A stretch of 64,000 nucleotides of DNA from CAVQKZ01 sp963837325 (lineage in GTDB: Bacteria > Actinomycetota > Actinomycetes > Mycobacteriales > Jatrophihabitantaceae): the NCBI GenBank assembly GCA_963837325.1, contig CAWIMV010000002.1, forward strand, positions 868,001 to 932,000, in the 5' to 3' direction. Shown piece after piece: positions 42,400 to 51,934 of this stretch; position 1 is the first letter of the stretch; every line of letters begins with the position of its first letter. Both the position numbers and the translations under genes were made by a program. The notes beneath the pieces are model-generated. The model did not search any database and was not told the DNA's origin. It was given only the letters and a program-made list of their open reading frames with translations.

Positions 42400-42792
42400 A
42401 TGTCCGTTGACCTACCTGAATACGCCAAGAAGCTGCTCGATTCGGCCGCGCACGTCACCGTGGCGACACTGATGCCCGACGGAAGCCCGCAGACCTCGAT
42501 CCTCTGGGCCACCTACGACGGCAACGACCTGCTGCTGTCGACGGTCGTGGGGCGGGCCAAGGAGCGCAACTGGCGGCGCGACCCACGAACCAGCGTGCTG
42601 ATCTACGATCCGGGCGATCCGAACCAGTTTGTCGAGGTGCGCGGCACGGTTTCGATGACGCCCGACGGCGGCCCGGAGCTGATCAACCGGCTTTCCCTCA
42701 TCTATTACGACGAGCCCTACACCGGCGATGAGGGGACCGACAACGTCCGGGTCGTGGTGCGGGTGACGCCGACCCGAGTGGTCGTGCACTGA
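42400..42792 (+). CDS. PPOX-class F420-dependent oxidoreductase
   Basis: Small split-barrel enzyme of 130 residues of the pyridoxamine-oxidase-like class, actinobacterial F420-binding branch. Features: HVTVATLMPDGSPQTSILWA, the cofactor-binding start, then LLSTVVGRAKERNWRRDPRTSVL, and FVEVRGTVSMTPDGG. The ATG at 42400 gives the normal start; the open frame upstream has no family similarity. No ribosome site precedes it, so a leaderless transcript is likely. Substrate unknown. Confidence 0.82.
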   Translation: MSVDLPEYAKKLLDSAAHVTVATLMPDGSPQTSILWATYDGNDLLLSTVVGRAKERNWRRDPRTSVLIYDPGDPNQFVEVRGTVSMTPDGGPELINRLSLIYYDEPYTGDEGTDNVRVVVRVTPTRVVVH

Positions 42793-42799
42793 GCGTCAC

Positions 42800-42805
42800 T
42801 ACGAT
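42800..42805 (+). promoter_or_regulatory. -10 element TACGAT, leaderless start of cysS
   Basis: TACGAT ends 6 bases before the cysS GTG at 42812, with no ribosome site between. Confidence 0.35.
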
Positions 42806-42811
42806 GGCCGG

Positions 42812-44214
<1,403 letters not shown>

Positions 44215-44215
<1 letters not shown>

Positions 44216-45189
44216 TGCCAGGCAATTCGCAGCGGCAGGGTGCTGTCCGCAAGTCCAAGAAGGGCGCCCAGGTCGGTTCGGGCGGGAAGGTGAAGCGGGC
44301 GCTGACCGGCAAGGGACCCACACCACCGGCGGTCGCCCGCACCGGACATCCAGCGGCGCGGCGGGCGGCCGCGGCGGCCCGGCGCGAGCAGGACCGTGGG
44401 CGCGGCCGGGGCGGCCCGGGCGGCCCGCGCAGCCGCAGCGCCGAGGCGGCCGAACTGCTCGTGGGGCGCAATCCGGTGGCCGAGGCGTTGCGGGCCAAGG
44501 TGCCGGCCACCGCGCTCTACGTCGCGATCGGGGTCGAGTCCGACGAGCGGATCACCGAGGCGATCCGGCTGGCGTCCAACCGCGGCATCGCCCTGCTCGA
44601 GATCAGCCGGGCCGAATTGGATCGCAAGACCGGCGGGTTGCTGCACCAGGGGATTGCCCTGCAGGTGCCGCCGTTCGCCTATCGCGAGTTGCCCGACGTG
44701 CTGGCCGCGGCGGCCGAGTCGACGACGGCCCCGCTGCTCGTCGCTCTCGACGGCGTCACCGACCCCCGCAACCTCGGCGCGGTGATCCGCTCGGCCGTGG
44801 CGTTCGGGGCGCACGGCCTGATCGTTCCCGAGCGGCGGGCGGCCGGCGTCACGGCGACGGCCTGGCGCACGTCCGCGGGCACGGCGGCCCGTATCCCCAT
44901 CGCGCAGGTGACCAATCTGGTGCGGGCGCTCAAGGACTGCCAGCAGGCCGGGATGTTCGTGGTCGGTCTGGACGCCGACGGCACGACGACGCTCGACGAC
45001 CTGCAGATGGCCGCCGATCCGATCGTGGTCGTGGTCGGCTCCGAAGGGCGCGGCTTGTCGCGCCTGGTCGGTGCCACCTGCGATCTGACCCTGTCGATCC
45101 CGATGGCCGGCGACGCCGAATCGCTCAACGCGTCGGTGGCCGCGGCGGTAACCCTGGCCGAAGTCGCCCGTCGCCGCCGCCTTCCCTAG
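44215..45189 (+). CDS. rlmB: 23S rRNA 2'-O-ribose methyltransferase, RlmB type
   Basis: SPOUT-fold (trefoil-knot) methyltransferase of 324 residues. About 75 N-terminal residues are basic and disordered (Lys/Arg/Gly/Ala-rich), then an L30e-like RNA-binding domain (ELLVGRNPVAEALRAKVPA) and the SPOUT core: ALDGVTDPRNLGAVIRSAVA, VVVVGSEGRGLSRLV and IPMAGDAESLNASVAAAV. The ATG at 44215 overlaps the cysS stop, and the much longer open frame within cysS is spurious. The cysS-rlmB order equals Rv3580c-Rv3579c. Confidence 0.93.
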
Positions 45190-45205
45190 CCCGAATCCCC
45201 GATTG

Positions 45206-45952
45206 CTAGACGATCTGGATCCGCAGCCGGCGGAAACCGCGGCCCTTGTTCTCCATCTTGGTCACCTCGACCCGTCCGATCATCGCGGTGGACGCAACGT
45301 GGGTGCCGCCGTCGGCCTGAGTGTCGAGTCCGACGATGTCGACGATGCGCACGACCTCGATGTCCGGCGGCAGCAGGTTCGTCGCCGTGCGGATGATGTC
45401 CGGAATGGCGAACGCCTCCTCACGCGGCAGCATGCTGACCTCGATACGTCGGTTCTGCGCGATCTCGGCGTTGCAGGCCTCGGCCACGCGGTCCTTGAAG
45501 TCGGGCGGCACCTCGGGCAGGTCAAAGTCCATCCGGGCCGTCAGCGGCTCCATGTTGCCTCCGGTGACGAGGGCGCCAAAGTCGCGGAACACCACGCCGG
45601 TGAGCACGTGCAGCCCGGAATGCGTGCGCATCAACTCGGTGCGGCGTTCGTCGTCGAGCGCGCCGCGCACCGCAGTGCCAACTGGTGGTAGCGGATCGCG
45701 CTCGGCCGGCAGCAGGTAGAGCTCGTCGCCCTTTCGCGTGCCGACGATCCGGGTGCGCACGCCGCCCCAGAGCAGGACGCCTTGATCGGGTGGCTGACCT
45801 CCGCCGCCGGGGTAGAACGCCGAGCGGTCGAGCACGATGCCCGACTCGGCATCCGCCGAGAGCACGGTGGCGTCCCACTCCCGAACGGTCGCGTCGTCCA
45901 GCTCGAGGCGGTGGGTATGTCCGTGGGTGTCGTTGGGCGAGGGCGTGCTCAT
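45206..45952 (-). CDS. AlaX-like alanyl-tRNA editing protein
   Basis: Free-standing relative of the AlaRS editing domain, 248 residues, expected to remove serine or glycine wrongly attached to tRNA-Ala. Seen: the start DRSAFYPGGGGQPPDQG, the metal motif HSGLHVL (first two His ligands, within RTHSGLHVLTG), and the second site DTQADGGTHVASTAMIG. In the latter the Cys of the usual CGGTH is Asp, leaving the final His. The ATG at 45952 is followed by MSTPSPNDTHGH; an ATG six codons upstream is possible. It is divergent from a lipoprotein gene. Confidence 0.85.
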   Translation of the reverse strand: MSTPSPNDTHGHTHRLELDDATVREWDATVLSADAESGIVLDRSAFYPGGGGQPPDQGVLLWGGVRTRIVGTRKGDELYLLPAERDPLPPVGTAVRGALDDERRTELMRTHSGLHVLTGVVFRDFGALVTGGNMEPLTARMDFDLPEVPPDFKDRVAEACNAEIAQNRRIEVSMLPREEAFAIPDIIRTATNLLPPDIEVVRIVDIVGLDTQADGGTHVASTAMIGRVEVTKMENKGRGFRRLRIQIV

Positions 45953-46011
45953 GGGCCGAGTCTGTCGCACCGCGAAAGGCCTTATCCTCCTTGTCGGCGT
46001 ACGGAGGACGC

Positions 46012-46740
46012 ATGAAGCGATGGCCGGTCTGGCTCTGCGCGTTGGCGGCTGTGGTGTCGGTCGCCGGCTGCGCCGGGGTCACGAAGGGCAGCGGCCATGC
46101 CCAGCCGGTCGCGAGTTCCGCGAGCCGCCCGGACTTCCCAAGTGCGTCGACGCAACCGGTGCCGGCCAGCTCGGTGCCGGTGAGCTCGTCGCCGGCCCGA
46201 CTCCCGACCCTGCGTGAACGCGCGGACCGCCTCACCGCCCAAACGAACGGCGAGCCACATGTCTTGGTCGCGCTGCCGGGCGGAGCCGAGGCCGCGACTT
46301 ACGATGCCGCCGGCAGCATCCGGTTCTGGCGCAGTGGCGGGCCCAGCGTCGACTGGATTCGACTCGGCTCCAGCCGGTACCCGGGCGAGGTGACCGGCCG
46401 GCCGTACCACGTGGCGGTACGGGGCGCACTGCTGTTGGGCATGCAGCACGCGACCTACATCGTCACGGGCCAGTTCACCAACGACAACAGCGGACACGCG
46501 GTGGCCTACACCGGCGGCGCGCGCGGTTGGGGCGCAATCAAGGCCGAAGCCAATGGCAACATCGGCCCGTCCGGGCAACCAGTCGGCACGAATCGGATCG
46601 GGCTGGCCTACGACTTCCAGTTCGTGGGCGGCCGGCTCAAGACCGAGGACTGTCCGCCAAACGAGCCGATCGCGCGTTGCGGTTCAGATCACGTCGACAA
46701 GCTCTGGACCTGGACCGGGCACGAGTTCAAGCGGTCCTGA
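46012..46740 (+). CDS. Putative lipoprotein of unknown function
   Basis: A 242-residue exported protein. The signal peptide MKRWPVWLCALAAVVSVAGC ends in a lipobox with lipidated Cys20, followed by a Ser/Pro/Val-rich linker to about residue 70. The mature domain has a mixed composition (HVLVALPGGAEAATYDAAG, YHVAVRGALLLGMQHATYIV, NDNSGHAVAYTGGARGWGAI, AYDFQFVGGRLKTEDCPP) with two cysteines near the end that could pair. No family was recognised. GGAGGA at about 46003-46008 is the ribosome site and a TTATCC box lies upstream. A strong hairpin follows the stop. Confidence 0.7.
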   Translation: MKRWPVWLCALAAVVSVAGCAGVTKGSGHAQPVASSASRPDFPSASTQPVPASSVPVSSSPARLPTLRERADRLTAQTNGEPHVLVALPGGAEAATYDAAGSIRFWRSGGPSVDWIRLGSSRYPGEVTGRPYHVAVRGALLLGMQHATYIVTGQFTNDNSGHAVAYTGGARGWGAIKAEANGNIGPSGQPVGTNRIGLAYDFQFVGGRLKTEDCPPNEPIARCGSDHVDKLWTWTGHEFKRS

Positions 46741-46753
46741 AGAGTCCTGAACA

Positions 46754-46789
46754 GGCAACGTCCCGCGGCCTGAACCGCGGGACGTTGCC
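46754..46789. terminator. Hairpin between the lipoprotein and ABC ATPase genes
   Basis: A perfect 15-bp stem, GGCAACGTCCCGCGG with its complement, closes a 6-base loop (cctgaa). It lies between two convergent genes (stops at 46740 and 46802), so it can act on both. Confidence 0.85.
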
Positions 46790-46801
46790 GATCGGGATGG
46801 T

Positions 46802-47896
46802 TCAGCCGAGGCGCTCGCCGGTCTCGGGGTGGAACGCGTGCTCCTCGCCGGCTTGGACGCTGAGCGTGATCACTTCGCCGATGCTCGGGGGGACGCGACC
46901 GTCGAAGCGCACCACGAAGTGCTTGTCGCCGGGCTGGTCGCCCTCGAGCGTGCCGTAGACGTAGGCGTCGGCGCCGAGCTCCTCGACCAGAACCACTTCG
47001 AGGGCCAGACCCTTGTCGTTCTCAGATGCGACGGAGAACGACTCCGGGCGGACGCCGAGCGTGATCTCCGAGAGGTTGGCTCGCTGGGCCGCGTCACTGA
47101 CCGCCTTCTGCAGCGGCAGGTCGATGTTGCCAAGCCGCGCGCCGCCCGGCACCAACTTCGCCGATCGCAGGTTCATCGCGGGTGAGCCGATGAACCCGGC
47201 GACAAACGCGTTGCCGGGAGAGTCGTAGAGGTTGCGCGGCGTGTCGCACTGCTGCAGCTCGCCGTCCTTGAGCAGGGCGACGCGGTGACCCATCGTCATC
47301 GCCTCGACCTGGTCGTGGGTGACGTAGATGGTGGTCGTGCCGAGCCGGGCCTGCAGGGCGGCGATGTTGGCGCGGGTCTCGACGCGGAGCTTGGCGTCGA
47401 GGTTGGACAGCGGCTCGTCCATGAGGAACACGCTCGGTTCGCGGACGATCGCGCGGCCCATGGCGACGCGCTGACGCTGCCCGCCGGACAGGGCCTTCGG
47501 CTTGCGGTCGAGGAACTGCTCGAGGTCGAGCAGCTTGGCCGCCTCTTGCACCTTCTGCGAGCGCTCGGCCTTGGACACGCCCTTGAGCTTGAGCGCAAAG
47601 CCCATGTTCTCGGCCACGCTCATGTGCGGGTAAAGCGCGTAGTTCTGGAAAACCATCGCGATGTCGCGGTCCTTGGGGGGCCGGCGCGAGACGTCGTTGC
47701 CGGCGATCCGGATCTCGCCGCTGGCGATGTCCTCGAGACCGGCGAGCATGCGCAGGGCGGTGGACTTTCCGGAGCCGGACGGACCGACCAGAACCATGAA
47801 TTCGCCGTCCTTGACGTCGAGATTCAGGCGGTTGACGGCGGGGACCGGGTTGCCCGGGTAGAGACAGGTGGCGTCAACGTAGCTGACATCAGCCAT
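46802..47896 (-). CDS. Sugar ABC transporter ATPase, MsiK/UgpC type
   Basis: ATP-binding subunit of CUT1-type carbohydrate importers, 364 residues. Walker A GPSGSGKST at 38-46, Q-loop VFQNYALYPHMSVAENM, signature ALSGGQRQRVAMGRA, Walker B FLMDEPLSNLDAKLR, H-loop YVTHDQVEAMTMG, and the C-terminal OB/TOBE regulatory domain (LGVRPESFSV, VVLVEELGADAYVYG). No permease or binding-protein genes are nearby, which suits a shared ATPase like Streptomyces MsiK that serves several sugar systems. The ATG at 47896 follows an AGGGAGTTCCC region; the open frame upstream is non-coding in character. The 242 bases before it hold only small weak hairpins. Confidence 0.9.
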   Translation of the reverse strand: MADVSYVDATCLYPGNPVPAVNRLNLDVKDGEFMVLVGPSGSGKSTALRMLAGLEDIASGEIRIAGNDVSRRPPKDRDIAMVFQNYALYPHMSVAENMGFALKLKGVSKAERSQKVQEAAKLLDLEQFLDRKPKALSGGQRQRVAMGRAIVREPSVFLMDEPLSNLDAKLRVETRANIAALQARLGTTTIYVTHDQVEAMTMGHRVALLKDGELQQCDTPRNLYDSPGNAFVAGFIGSPAMNLRSAKLVPGGARLGNIDLPLQKAVSDAAQRANLSEITLGVRPESFSVASENDKGLALEVVLVEELGADAYVYGTLEGDQPGDKHFVVRFDGRVPPSIGEVITLSVQAGEEHAFHPETGERLG

Positions 47897-48138
47897 AGGG
47901 AACTCCCTTATCGGTGTGTCGGGACCGCACCGGGTACGGGTGGCTCGGGCGCTGGCTGGGCAACTCGGGCGCACCTCACGGATTTCCGGCCGGCTGGCGG
48001 TGCTCTGCCCCACCGATGTAGAAGGCAGCGTCAGTCGACCGGCATAGCGGTCGGGCAGTGACATTGCACACGGAACCGGGCGCTACGTCAATGCCATGTC
48101 AACGGCGGGTTAACTGTGGCGGACCGGTCAGCCGCTGC

Positions 48139-48870
48139 TCAGTGCTTGTCGACGTAGGTGCGGACGGGCTTGAAGAACTCGCTGGGCGCCGCCTCGCCGC
48201 GCAGTCCCGCCACCTCCGTCCGCACCGCCGACATGATCGTGTCGGTGATCTCGTGCAGGGTCTCCGACGTCGGCTCGGCGCCGCGAAACCGGCTCAGATC
48301 CAGCGGATGGCCGACTGAAGCCTCGGCGGTCCGGCGCTTGAAGAACCGCTCGAGCGACAGCCCCCTGCGCTTCTGGGCGCCCCACTGGCCAACCGGTATG
48401 ACCGGGGTGTCGGGCGAGAGCAGCACCAGGCGGGCCACCCCTGTCTTGCTCACCATCGGCCAAGCGGCCGGGTCCTTGGTCGTCGTCCCTTCGGGGTAGA
48501 TCACGACGGCCTCGCCCCGCTCGAGGGCGGAGACCGCCTCGCGCAGCGACTTGGCGGCGTCGGTGGTGCCCCGGTGCACCGGAATCTGCCCCGCGCCGGA
48601 CACGATCCGGCCGAGCAACGGCTTGTCGAACAGGCCCGCCTTGATCATGAACCGCGGCACCCGGCCGGACTGCCAGACCATGCGCGCCATCAGCACGGTG
48701 TCGATGTGGGAAATGTGGTTCAGCACGATGATCACGCCGCCATCGCTCGGCGGGATCATGCGCTCGAGGTGGTGCCAGCGGATGCGGAAGAGCAGCGAGT
48801 CGAGCGGGTACAGGATCACGACGCATAGGCGGATCCAGAACCCGGCCTTCGGCTTGTACTGGCGGCTCAC
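48139..48870 (-). CDS. 1-acyl-sn-glycerol-3-phosphate acyltransferase family protein
   Basis: Membrane-associated PlsC-type acyltransferase, 243 residues, making phosphatidic acid or a related lipid. Seen: an N-terminal hydrophobic helix (WIRLCVVILYPLDSLLF), the catalytic motif NHISHID, FMIKAGLFDKPLLGRI, IPVHRGTTDAAKSL, the acceptor-site motif YPEGTTTKDP, and VIPVGQWGAQ. The GTG at 48870 is supported by AAGGAG at the right distance (CACAAGGAGTCCC before it). The longer open frame reaches into the tRNA region and is rejected. Confidence 0.9.
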   Translation of the reverse strand: MSRQYKPKAGFWIRLCVVILYPLDSLLFRIRWHHLERMIPPSDGGVIIVLNHISHIDTVLMARMVWQSGRVPRFMIKAGLFDKPLLGRIVSGAGQIPVHRGTTDAAKSLREAVSALERGEAVVIYPEGTTTKDPAAWPMVSKTGVARLVLLSPDTPVIPVGQWGAQKRRGLSLERFFKRRTAEASVGHPLDLSRFRGAEPTSETLHEITDTIMSAVRTEVAGLRGEAAPSEFFKPVRTYVDKH

Positions 48871-48995
48871 GGGACTCCTTGTGGTTACGGTGGCGTAGGT
48901 AGTGTGCCGGTTAGTTCGTTGCCGGGCACGCGTTGGGTTCCGGCGCGGGATCCGCGACGTCCAAATGGGGCCCGCGCGGTAGCCTCGACGCCGCT

Positions 48996-49069
48996 GCCGC
49001 CTTAGCTCAGTTGGCCAGAGCAATCGCCTTGTAAGCGATAGGTCGTCGGTTCGAACCCGACAGGCGGCT
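48996..49069 (+). tRNA. tRNA-Thr (anticodon TGT)
   Basis: A complete cloverleaf can be drawn: acceptor GCCGCCT/AGGCGGC, D-arm GCTC...GAGC, anticodon stem ATCGC/GCGAT with loop CTTGTAA (anticodon TGT at 49030-49032, reading ACA), T-arm GTCGG-TTCGAAC-CCGAC, discriminator base T. CCA is not encoded. It lies 19 bases before the FAD dehydrogenase gene and has no neighbouring tRNA. Confidence 0.93.
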
Positions 49070-49088
49070 CCCAGCCCGAGGAGGACGC

Positions 49089-50762
49089 ATGACCGCTGCT
49101 GACAGCGGTACCGCCGACGTCATCGTGGTGGGCGCCGGCCTCGCCGGGCTGGTCGCGGCGTGCGAGCTGACCGACGCGGGCCGCACGGTCATCCTGGTCG
49201 ACCAGGAGCCGGAGCAGTGCCTCGGCGGGCAGGCGTTCTGGTCCTTCGGTGGCTTGTTCTTCGTCAACTCGCCCGAGCAGCGCCGGTTGCGCATCAAGGA
49301 CTCGGTCGAGCTCGCGTGGCAGGACTGGCTGGGCAGCGCCGGTTTCGACCGCCTCGACGACGAGGACGTCTGGCCCCGCCGCTGGGCCGAGGCCTACGTC
49401 GACTTCGCCGCGGGAGAGAAGCGGGCGTGGCTGCACGAGCGCGGAGTGCGCTGGTTCCCCGTCGTCGGCTGGGCCGAGCGCGGTGGCTACACCGCCAACG
49501 GCCACGGCAACTCGGTCCCGCGCTTCCACATCACGTGGGGCACGGGTCCGGGACTGGTCGCGCCGTTCGTCGCCCGGCTGAAGGCCGCCGCCGACCGCGG
49601 GCGGCTGCGCTTCGCGTTCCGGCACCGCGTCGACGAGTTGACGGCGACCGGCGGGGTGGTGGACGGAGTGCGCGGCCGCGTGCTCGAGCCGTCGCGAGTG
49701 GCTCGCGCCGCGCCGAGCTCGCGCGTCGAGGTGGGCGACTTCGAGCTGCGCGCCCAGGCCGTGATCGTGACCTCCGGCGGCATCGGCGCGAACTTCGACA
49801 TGGTGCGGGCGGCCTGGCCGGCCCGAATGGGGCCGCCGCCGAAGCGGATGATCGCGGGCGTTCCCGACTTCGTCGACGGACGGATGCTGGCCATCACGGC
49901 CGAGGCGGGCGGGCGCATCGTCAACCCCGATCGGATGTGGCACTACGTCGAGGGCATCCACAACTACGACCCGATCTGGACCAACCACGGCATCCGGATC
50001 CTGCCCGGGCCGTCGTCGGTCTGGCTGGATGCGGTGGGCAACCGGTTGCCGGTTCCGCTGTTCCCTGGGTTCGACACGTTGGGCACGCTCGAGCACATCA
50101 TGTCGACGGGGCACGACCACACCTGGTTCGTCCTCACCAAGAAGATCATCGGCAAGGAGTTCGGGCTGTCCGGACAGGAGCAGAACCCCGATCTGACCGG
50201 CCGCAGCGTGCGCCAGGTGGTCGACCGGGTGCGGGCCGAGATGCCGCCGCCGGTGCGGGCGTTTCTCGACAAGGGCGTGGACTTCGTCCAGGCCGACACG
50301 CTCGACGAGCTGATCGAGCGGATGAACGCGGTCACCGACGAACCGCTGCTCGACCCGGCGACGGTGCGGCGCGAGATCGCCGGCCGCGACCGCGAACTCG
50401 ACAACGAGTACACGAAGGACCTGCAGGTCGTGGCCCTGCGCCAGGCTCGCGCGTACTTGCCGGACAAGATCACGCGGGTGGCGACGCCGCACAAACTGAC
50501 CGACCCCAAGGCCGGCCCGATGATCGCCGTCCGGCTGAACATCCTCACCCGCAAGACCCTGGGCGGCCTCAACACCGATCTGTCCTCGCGAGTGCTGACC
50601 GCAGCCGGCGTGCCGCTGCCGGGTGTGTACGCGGCCGGCGAGGTGGCCGGCTTCGGCGGTGGCGGCATGCACGGCTACCGGTCGCTGGAAGGGACGTTCC
50701 TGGGCGGCTGCATCTTCAGTGGCCGAGCTGCGGGCCGAGCCGCAGCCAACGCCACCGGCTAG
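49089..50762 (+). CDS. FAD-binding dehydrogenase, KstD/fumarate-reductase superfamily
   Basis: Flavoprotein of 557 residues. The N-terminal FAD site is DVIVVGAGLAGLVAACELTDAGR, then GQAFWSFGGLFFVNSPEQRR, AQAVIVTSGGIGANFDMVRA, and near the end GVYAAGEVAGFGGGGMHGYR with GTFLGGCIFSGRAAGRAA, the second FAD-contacting segment. This layout is that of the predicted oxidoreductases related to 3-ketosteroid delta-1-dehydrogenase and the fumarate reductase flavoprotein. The substrate is unknown, and true KstD active-site residues cannot be confirmed by eye. GAGGAGGACGC provides the ribosome site. The gene stands alone between the tRNA and a repeat cluster. Confidence 0.82.
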   Translation: MTAADSGTADVIVVGAGLAGLVAACELTDAGRTVILVDQEPEQCLGGQAFWSFGGLFFVNSPEQRRLRIKDSVELAWQDWLGSAGFDRLDDEDVWPRRWAEAYVDFAAGEKRAWLHERGVRWFPVVGWAERGGYTANGHGNSVPRFHITWGTGPGLVAPFVARLKAAADRGRLRFAFRHRVDELTATGGVVDGVRGRVLEPSRVARAAPSSRVEVGDFELRAQAVIVTSGGIGANFDMVRAAWPARMGPPPKRMIAGVPDFVDGRMLAITAEAGGRIVNPDRMWHYVEGIHNYDPIWTNHGIRILPGPSSVWLDAVGNRLPVPLFPGFDTLGTLEHIMSTGHDHTWFVLTKKIIGKEFGLSGQEQNPDLTGRSVRQVVDRVRAEMPPPVRAFLDKGVDFVQADTLDELIERMNAVTDEPLLDPATVRREIAGRDRELDNEYTKDLQVVALRQARAYLPDKITRVATPHKLTDPKAGPMIAVRLNILTRKTLGGLNTDLSSRVLTAAGVPLPGVYAAGEVAGFGGGGMHGYRSLEGTFLGGCIFSGRAAGRAAANATG

Positions 50763-50810
50763 CGCGGCCCGTTCGGGTCGCTGGCCTTTCCCGGGCTGTC
50801 GTTGGCCGTG

Positions 50811-50928
50811 TTTTCCCCGCTGCTGACCGGTTTGAGGCCCCGTAACCGGTCACGAGCGGGGAAAAGCGGCCACGGACCGGTCAGCAGCGGGGAAAACCGG
50901 GACCTCGGCCGGTCACCAGCGGGGAAAA
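50811..50928. repeat. REP/MITE-like element, cluster 2 (four copies of the 20-bp unit)
   Basis: Four copies: forward TTTTCCCCGCTGCTGACCGG at 50811-50830, and reverse copies at 50846-50865, 50877-50896 and 50909-50928, differing from CCGGTCACCAGCGGGGAAAA by zero or one base. The first forward and first reverse copy can form a long hairpin. After the forward copy the sequence gtttgagg resembles gttgaggg after the first copy of cluster 1. It lies in the 185-base gap after the FAD dehydrogenase. Confidence 0.85.
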
Positions 50929-50947
50929 CCGGGCCGCCGCCGCGGGC

Positions 50948-51874
50948 TCAAGCGTCGGTGAGTTCGCGCGGGATGGCGAGGACGTCGACGAGCGCGCCGT
51001 TGCGCCAGACCGTGATCTCGAGACGCCGGCCGATCGCGTCCTCGACCATCAGCCGCTGCAGTTCGGTGGCCGTCGCCGCAGGTCGGCCGTCGACGGCCAC
51101 GACTACGTCGCCGACCCGTAGCCCGGCAGCCGCCGCGGGACTGTCCGGGACGACCTGAGCCACCCGTAGGCCGGACTGGCGCCCGAGCTTGGCTACCAGG
51201 GGCGGCGGCAGGGGTGCCTGCGCACCCGCGACCCCGAGCCAGGCCCGCCGCACGCGCCCTTGCGACAGCAGGGTGCTGATGATCTTGCGGGTCGTGTCGT
51301 TGATCGGGACGGCCAGGCCCAGGCCGATGCCGGCGACCGCGGTGTTCACGCCGATCACCCGCCCACTGCTGTCGGCCAGCGCCCCGCCGCTGTTGCCGGG
51401 GTTGAGCGCCGCGTCCGTCTGAATCACCTCGTCGACCACCCGGCCGGCGCGCGTGGGCAGTGACCGCCCAAGTGCCGAGACGATTCCTGCGGTCACGCTG
51501 CCGGCCAGGCCGAGCGGGTTGCCCAGCGCCACGACCAGCTGCCCGACCCGCAGCTCGGCCGCGTCGCCCAACGTCACCGCCGGCGGCACCTCGCCGCGAG
51601 CGCGCAGGACGGCCAGGTCCGACAGCGGGTCGCGGGCGATGACGTCGGCCCGCACTTCGGTTCCGTCGGTGAACGCGGCCTCGCAGCTGCTCGCACCTTC
51701 CACGACGTGGGCGCTGGTGAGCAGCAGGCCGTCGCCACTGAGCACGCTCGCGCTGCCGCCCCCTTCGCCGCGGCGGGTGCGCACGCGCAGGCTGGCCACG
51801 CTCGGCAGCACCGTCTCGGCCACTCGCACGACCACCGCCGAGTAGGCGTCCAGCGCGTCATCGTCCTTGCTCAC
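50948..51874 (-). CDS. HtrA-like S1C serine protease with PDZ domain
   Basis: Protein of 308 residues with a trypsin-like protease domain and one PDZ domain. The catalytic triad is His56 (LLTSAHVVEG), Asp86 (RDPLSDLAVLRA) and Ser162 (LNPGNSGGAL). The PDZ domain spans about 210-295 (GLRVAQVVPDSPAAAAGLRVGDVVVAVDG). Most family members are exported or membrane-anchored, but this one begins MSKDDDALDAYSAVVVRVAE with no signal peptide or membrane helix, and no alternative upstream start adds one. It may therefore act in the cytosol or be mis-started. GTG start. Confidence 0.88.
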   Translation of the reverse strand: MSKDDDALDAYSAVVVRVAETVLPSVASLRVRTRRGEGGGSASVLSGDGLLLTSAHVVEGASSCEAAFTDGTEVRADVIARDPLSDLAVLRARGEVPPAVTLGDAAELRVGQLVVALGNPLGLAGSVTAGIVSALGRSLPTRAGRVVDEVIQTDAALNPGNSGGALADSSGRVIGVNTAVAGIGLGLAVPINDTTRKIISTLLSQGRVRRAWLGVAGAQAPLPPPLVAKLGRQSGLRVAQVVPDSPAAAAGLRVGDVVVAVDGRPAATATELQRLMVEDAIGRRLEITVWRNGALVDVLAIPRELTDA

Positions 51875-51934
51875 GCATGTGCAACGCGCGACGGACCCGC
51901 GCTGCCGCCGGTGTTCGCCCAGAGCGGACGCTGG

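Noticed and set aside
48036..48053. Small hairpin CGACCG-gcatag-CGGTCG upstream of the ABC ATPase gene
   Set aside because: A 6-bp GC stem is expected by chance in this composition, and it shows no relation to a promoter or known operator.
48996..49100. tRNA-Thr as an integration site of a genomic island
   Set aside because: No integrase, no repeated tRNA 3' end and no island-like gene set follow it; the neighbours are ordinary metabolic genes.
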